Assembly (NCBI GenBank): GCA_029204225.1
Contig: MU831848.1
Span: forward strand, 1 to 64,000
DNA length: 64,000 bases
Direction of reading: 5' to 3'
DNA from: Diphasiastrum complanatum
Taxonomy: Eukaryota; Streptophyta; Lycopodiopsida; Lycopodiales; Lycopodiaceae
Part shown: positions 58,487 to 64,000 of the stretch, one piece after another
Position numbering within the stretch: position 1 is the first letter of the stretch
Layout: each line of letters starts with the position of its first letter
Made by a program: the position numbers and the translations under genes
The notes under the pieces: model-generated
Databases searched by the model: none
What the model saw: the letters and a program-made list of their open reading frames with translations, nothing else
What the model was told of the DNA's origin: nothing

Positions 58487-58591
58487 GCACTGCATGCAGA
58501 TCCACGCAGTGTGTTGGCATGGAAGAAATATGGTTCTCTCACGAGTAATCGTCTCGCTTTACTAGCGGACAGTTGGATCTACAGATCCTAG
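58487..58591 (+). CDS. candidate isolated terminal exon
   Basis: After TTTTTTTTGTTGCTTCAG the frame reads ALHADPRSVLAWKKYGSL, TSNRLALLADSWIYRS-stop. The DPRSVLAWKKYG phrase looks like a tetratricopeptide-type helix, but 34 residues are too few to assign. It could be the last exon of a gene whose other exons lie elsewhere, or chance. Confidence 0.2.
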   Translation, partial: ALHADPRSVLAWKKYGSLTSNRLALLADSWIYRS

Positions 58592-58907
58592 ACAGAATTG
58601 TCTTCGCACGCAGGCGGACATGTATTCTATAATTTCGTCTTGATTGCTTACTAGAATTATCTGTATGTCCTATATTTGTCAAGTATCATCCAGAAGTATA
58701 TAGTCGCTCTATGTAACCTTAAGATTAGAGTGATTAAGCATCTACAACTAATCAAAAAATTACAAGAGTGGTAGATTAGCCACAATCTAAAGTATATCTG
58801 TTGACGTCATCCCATCAGGTCAGATATTTGTGATTATGGATACTTGCATGATCTTTGTTGGTACTCCTTGGAGCGTGAGGGCAGGAGAAGGTTTCACGAT
58901 GTTAGTT
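58592..58907. other. spacer, no gene seen
   Basis: AT-rich sequence leading to the 3' end of the minus-strand copia remnant. An LTR may start here but its boundary was not found. Confidence 0.4.
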
Positions 58908-60114
58908 TCATTTCCGTCGTCTACCTTTCTCGTACTGGACCGTAAAAGATTCTCGTGCCTGACTGCAAAAGATTTTCATTTGTGAATCTTTCGTGTTCGC
59001 AAATCGTTCATGTTCGTCTCTTTTGATAGAAACATTTTGTTTTTTCAGCTCCCTCTCAAAGCATGATAGCTTTACGATCCCGAGACTGCTCCTCTGCCTC
59101 TCAAAGAGTCCGTTGTCCAGGGCTTTGTTGAAGATGTCAGCAATCATGTCTTTCGTTCTGATGAAGGTGGTCTGCAACATCTTCTTTTCAATTAGATCCC
59201 TGATCAAGTGGTACTTGATCGCAATGTGCTTCATTTTGGAATGAAACACGGGATCCTTCGTTAGATGTATTGTAGAGGTGTTGTCCATCTGCAAGACTAG
59301 AGGCTCGTTACTTGTTTCGCCCAATTCGTCCAGGAACTGTCTTAGCCAGATTATCTCGCTGGCCATCTTTGTTGTTGCAACATATTCTGCTTCACAAGAT
59401 GACTGGGCCATGATGGTCTGCTTCTTGCTGACCCAGAGAACTGCTGCACCTGATGCGATGGTGCATCCTCTTGAGATGCTTTTACAGTCGTCCTTGAGAG
59501 ATGCCCAACTAGCATTGCTGTAGGAAAGAATCCTGAACCTGCATCGACACATATCCTGGGGGTTCACCCATGTAGACCTCTTCGTCTAATTTATCATGCA
59601 AGAAGGCTGTCTTCTCGTCCACAATGTGGATCTTGAGGTCATAAGTGCTGCATATGCAAATAATAGACATAGAGACGAATGTTTGATGTCAGGAGAGAAG
59701 GTTTCAAAGTAGTCAATACCGTATCTCTGAGAGAATCCCTTCGCTACCAGTCTTGCCTTGTATTTCGTCACATTTCCATCTGGTCCATATTTGAGCTTGA
59801 AGACCCATTTGCATTTGACAGTCTTGCGCTTATGTGGTAATGGATCCAACGTCTATACTTGGTTTTTTGTCATGGACTCCATCTCTTCGTTCATGGCCTG
59901 GATCCATTTTTCCTTTTCTGGACTTTCAATCGCTTCTTCGAAAGTCTATGGTTTGCCACTGAATCCGCAGAACTCTTCTGATGTGGAAGCTGAACTGCCT
60001 GACACATATCTTGCTGGTGCGCTTCATGGTCTTGTCGACCTTCTAGGAGAGGCTCCTGGGACATCAATGCCTTTGCCCTTGTCTACTCTGCTCGGTCTGG
60101 AACCATCTTGGTGT
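58908..60114 (-). pseudogene. copia pol remnant with RT-to-RNase H deletion
   Basis: Minus-strand order: a linker with SRVDKGKGIDVPGASPRRST, then TFEEAIESPEKEKWIQAMNE and VKCKWVFKLKYGPDGN, YKARLVAKGFSQRYGIDYFE of the RT fingers (59849-59586). Next, with no palm domain or catalytic Y-V-D-D, comes RNase H (59567-58908): SYSNASWASLKDDCKSISRG, SKKQTIMAQSSCEAEYVATT, LQMDNTSTIHLTKDPVFHSK, MIADIFNKALDNGLFE. The last 60 residues are a basic tail. Same lineage as the element at 36 kb. Confidence 0.88.
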
Positions 60115-60175
60115 GAAAAATGCAAAAATAAGCTTGATAGAGGCCAAAAATCTTGTATATAGATAAACACACATG

Positions 60176-60941
60176 TGTGGAGCCTGTTCCCACGTGTGAA
60201 AATAGTGTACTTGTCATGTACCATAATCATATAGGTTGTACATATGATTTAATTCAAGTTCTAATGGCTAAAAAGGCCAAAAACTAGTTTTCTAGACATA
60301 TGACACATGGCATCAATCTATTGATTGCATGAGCCACATCCTTTGGTTAGGTGTCATATCCCATGTGTAGAGGACAACTCACATGTGTGGAATAAGCTGA
60401 AGTAGGCGAATTTTGAATTATAGAAGATTTCCAAGTAGATCTCCATATAGAAGGAAAATGGACCAAAAGTGCTCAAAATAGAAGGTTTTGTCCAAGTGTC
60501 AGTTTTTCATGATGAATCATCATATGACAAAGCACCTTCACACATGTGGGATCAGAGGGATGATCAGTACCATGAGCTCCCACTTATTGTATATATAGAG
60601 CCACATTTGGCCATAATCAATGTGAGACACCAATCTTGGTTCTGGAAGCAATTTTGAGTGATTCTCTCCATTTGTCTACATTTGTTTTGATTGTTTTGAG
60701 GTATCAATGTGTACTTTATTTTCAGGTTGGAGTCCGTACTCAGACAGTGTTTCACACATGTGAAACCATAAAGTACACTTACCTTCAATTAATGATTGTT
60801 CTTATTAGGATTTTGTGTCTAGGATTGATCTAGATTGATCTTAATCTGAAGTAGATTGATAGATCAAGTAATCTAACAACCAATCCCTCTTGAGGATCAG
60901 ATTAGGATCCACTCTTGGTCCTTTTTTGTACTTTTTCCACA
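60176..60941 (+). repeat. 5' LTR of a copia element running off the window
   Basis: The right end, TTTTTCCACA, directly precedes a perfect primer site. The left end is placed at TGTGGAGCC because TGTGG mirrors CCACA; other starts are possible. A TATATATAGAG (60590-60600) would be its promoter. Contains several CACATGTG palindromes. Confidence 0.65.
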
Positions 60942-60953
60942 TGGTATCAGAGC
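60942..60953 (+). other. tRNA primer-binding site
   Basis: TGGTATCAGAGC immediately after the LTR end CCACA. Confidence 0.92.
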
Positions 60954-62539
60954 CTAGTACAAGAGGTTTTGTTGAAATTGATAGGGTTAATCCAAATCAA
61001 AGCCAAAATTAGCAATTTTTTGGAAACTAGTCAAATTTTGGGTAGCGAGTTGGATTTGATATATATTCTCAAAAGTTTTGGACCAGAACTTGTTGTGGGC
61101 TGTAGGAACCCTTTTCACACGTTTGAGGCTATACAGATCCGGTTTTGGCTGAGAAAACTCAAAAATTTGTACAATTTGACTCACACACCCAATTTGAGAG
61201 ATTTTTGGTGCAAAATCAAGCATTTTCTATAGAGAATTTAATCCCTTGATTATTCCTTGGATTAGATCAGCCAAGAAATTAAATTTGAAGCTTGAAATAG
61301 GTGCATTAATTGATCATCTCTGATTTTTTGAGTGCATGTTGAAGTTGAGAGAGATTTTGCTAAAAATCATAGATTAAGGAGTGATATGCAAGGTGAGAGT
61401 CTATAATCCATTGTACCATCACTCTAGATTTCTTCAAGAGTGATAGGGTCAAGTTTAGAAGCATCAATTTGCTAGAAAACATTCTTGGATCTGTCCTCCA
61501 AGTGAAACCTTTGAGAGTTTCTAGTGCATATAGAGCATCTATGCAAATCTTTTGTAAAATTTGACATAGATTGGCTTAAATTGAGAGTTCTAGAAAAGAG
61601 ATTGAGATCCAAGTCACATTGTTCAACCCTACTCAATTTGTTTGAGTGATTGTAAGGTTTGAAAAGAGTCATTAAGGTGTCTATGACAAATGTGTAGAGA
61701 GAGATCCAATTTTCTAAGAGTTCCTTCCTTTGTAGAGGGCAAGATCTAGAAGCTCATTTTGTGTTGTTATTGGTGGAGAGTTTGTCTTCTCCTAGGTGAT
61801 CAAATCTTTCTAAGTGGCATTATCTCTTTGAAGCACAATATATTAGTGAGAAAAATCACAACTTTTGATTTTGAATTTCATTCCAAGTCCCTAAAGGTAG
61901 AGTAATTGGTGGAATCCAATAGGAGTGATTGAATTCAATTTGTTGAGCAAAAATTGACATAGTATGTATGAAAATCAAATTAGTTCTATTCAACTTTCTT
62001 TGTGAGAGTGTGAGGGTCAATTTGTGATCCCATTGGATATCTAGAATGAGGAGGAGTCCATATTTGAGTATTCATGCATGGCTGAGATCTTTGTGAATCT
62101 CTAGTTGTCTAATTTTTTAGCTTTGTGAAAAATTGGTGGTATAGTTTGTTTTCAAATCAAATCAAATTCATTCTAAATCTCAAGAGTGAGATTATTTGGG
62201 TCAAGAGTGAGTCCAAAATAAGTGATTAAGTTTGATTTTCATGTGTTTGAAACAAAATCCATCTTTTGTTCAAGAATCTCAAGTGTTGAGAGAACTAGTC
62301 AAGTGAAAAGGAAAATCTAAGTTTCAAATCTTTTTCATATCCATTTCAACTTTCAAAAGAAAGAGTCATTGGTATTTGATGAGTCCAATAGGAGATTGGA
62401 TTTGATTTCTTCAGTGATTTGATTCAAAGATTGTGTGCTTTTGTCTTAGTGATCAAAGCAAAGTTTCCAAGTGACTAGTCTTTACTGTGAAGATTGATTC
62501 TTAGGTTTGTGAGCTAGATCTTTTGTAAATCCTTCTAGA
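60954..62539 (+). other. leader / decayed 5' interior of the copia element
   Basis: About 1.6 kb of AT-rich sequence in many short frames without gag core motifs, between primer site and zinc knuckle. Either an unusually long leader or gag decayed beyond recognition. Confidence 0.5.
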
Positions 62540-63914
62540 TTGTTGAAAATGTTCAAATTTGGTCTCTTGAAAGTCACAAATTACATTTGTAGAATCATAT
62601 CACAGGTTTCTATTCACATGGCATCAATAGGTGGCATCCTATTGAAGGAAAGAAAGGATCCTAAGTGCAACCTTTGTGGCAAGGGAGGATATTTTTTCTC
62701 AAGATGCTACAAAAAGAAGACTAGTCCATCCAAGGAGAACCAAATCAAGGGGGCCGAGGTGAAGGATGGAGCTTCAAGTTCAAAATGCAAACAAGAAGGA
62801 CAAGTCCAAGGAAAGGTGTTTCCTTTGTGGAAAGGTGAATGAGGCTTGGAGTCTCACAAGGACTTGCAAGATTTGTCTTCAAGAGTCCACCACAACACAT
62901 GTCAAATCTTTTGAAATTTTTCATTTGGAAGTACATTGTTTGGTTCAAGATGCAAAGATAGATGTCACTTTCATGAAAGTAACTTGGATTTATTTTATGT
63001 TGGAAAGTATTTTGCTTGGAACTTTAAATAAGTTCAAACTTATTGTTATTATCCAAGAGAAATCAATCAAGAATAAGGATCAATCACAAAATGAAAATAG
63101 TTTTATTTATGTTATCATGTCAACTTATGAAGAACCATTGTACTTTGAAGAGATTTTTGTACCTCAAAGGTGGCTTAAGGCAATACTAGTTGAGTGTGAT
63201 GCCTTAAAAGATAGCAAAATATGTTTTCCTTGTAAGCTTACATTAGTTATGAAGTCAAAGAAATGGAAATATCTTCATAATGTAGGATCTTTTGGTTTCA
63301 ATAAGATCATGAATGATGTGTTCATTCATAAAGATGAAAATTGTATGTTTTCAATCCTAAAGGCAAGTTGTAAACTTCTTATGAGAATAAGTGAAGCATC
63401 CAAAGTGGACACTTATATCCATAAGCAAGTAGTTAGCCTTATTGAGATGGAGATATCTTTTGATTTCAATATTGGAAAAATCATGCCAAGTTGTGGTGAT
63501 TTTTGGACTTATGTTTCTAGCATAAGTAATCTTGATAATCATAGGAAGTGCATATTGAATGATCATACTTGTTGTGATCATTATGAGACATGGAGGTCTC
63601 GGATTTCCATCAAGAAGGATCATCATGAAGAGGATCTTAAGGAGTCATCTCAAGGTTCAAGTGTGCCAAGGATTGAGGAGGAGAGACCTTCTCAAGTTGT
63701 GATTCCAAAAAGAAACTCAAGAAACATGGTTGAACCCATGTGGCTCACATTTCTAGGAAAAGAGGAGCACATCTCATGTGAAGGAGCAAGCCTCAAGGTC
63801 AAGCATCTACATGAAAATTGGAAGGAATCAATTTTGGAGGTGCTAGGATGGTGCAAAGCTCTCAAGCTCATCAAAGATGTCAACATCAAAGAAGCATTAT
63901 CATGGATATGGTGA
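62540..63914 (+). pseudogene. copia gag zinc-knuckle and degenerate pol frame
   Basis: Upstream frame: CNLCGKGGYFFSRC, a knuckle whose His is replaced by Tyr. The 382-codon frame from 62766 begins near a second partial knuckle (CFLCGKVNEAW...TC). It later shows EEPLYFEEIFVPQRWLKAIL, VECDAL, comparable with the copia RT entry E-P-x-x-F-E-E ... W-x-x-A-x-x-E-x-x-A-L, and near the end ERPSQVVIPKRNSRN, like the linker that normally precedes RT. No catalytic RT, integrase or protease motifs. The long open frame in such decayed context is unusual. Confidence 0.5.
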
Positions 63915-64000
63915 TTTCAGATCAAAATCAAGCTCATTGGCTGATCTTCACACCTTTTGAGCCAGCAAAGACCAATTCAGCCCATGGAGTCAAGTTCAAG

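Overview
The window is nuclear DNA of a land plant with a large, transposon-dominated genome. The grounds are spliceosomal introns, a plant-type cytochrome b561/DOMON gene with an N-terminal signal peptide, and many nested and decayed Ty1/copia and Ty3/gypsy retrotransposons whose LTRs use a TGGTATCAGAGC-type primer site. A reverse-transcriptase tail at 29.2-29.5 kb looks like a non-LTR type I associate with non-seed plants. I would lean to a bryophyte, lycophyte, fern or gymnosperm, but cannot fix the lineage.

Layout. (1) 1-6.2 kb: an unusual gene cluster. It holds a transposase-like C-terminal fragment (+), an unrecognised two-exon acidic protein (-), a divergent histone-H3-like reading frame with a proline-rich insert and a long Ser/Pro tail (+), and a small two-exon gene (+). 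Upstream of the genes lie about ten copies of a 17-bp motif arranged as inverted pairs; in the two best cases the last arm ends 8-9 bases before the ATG. This is the most novel part of the window. (2) 6.8-13.6 kb: copia remnants, including a 2.9-kb element with both LTRs, a primer site and a near-perfect 5-bp target duplication, and a 3' copia end whose LTR carries a long compound microsatellite. (3) 14.7-15.9 kb: three phase-compatible exons of an unrecognised helical-repeat-like protein. (4) 17-23 kb: anonymous DNA, then a copia gag-protease-integrase stretch that jumps directly to its 3' LTR. (5) 23.8-29 kb: a gypsy pol gene interrupted by a non-coding copia-type element. (6) 29-38.4 kb: a non-LTR reverse-transcriptase scrap, a shortened copia copy, a gag-only gypsy-type element, and a copia derivative in which gag is joined to reverse transcriptase. 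(7) 39.9-43.4 kb: tRNA-like (SINE-head) sequences flanking the one convincing intact host gene, a three-exon cytochrome b561/DOMON protein on the minus strand. (8) 43.4-47.8 kb: low-copy-looking DNA with a tandem repeat and possible coding remnants. (9) 47.8-58 kb: a roughly 10-kb element with very long (about 2.8-3.2 kb) direct terminal repeats enclosing only a gag-like gene. (10) 58.9-64 kb: a copia pol fragment (-) and the LTR, primer site and gag/pol remains of another copia element (+) running off the window.

Most coding DNA is retrotransposon debris with stops, frameshifts and internal deletions. Only the cytochrome b561/DOMON gene reads as a complete normal gene. In the first 6 kb three of the breaks sit in homopolymer runs, so they could be sequence errors rather than decay; the H3-like frame also has two in-frame TGA codons, which cannot be explained that way. 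No CRISPR array, rRNA gene or bacterial feature was seen.
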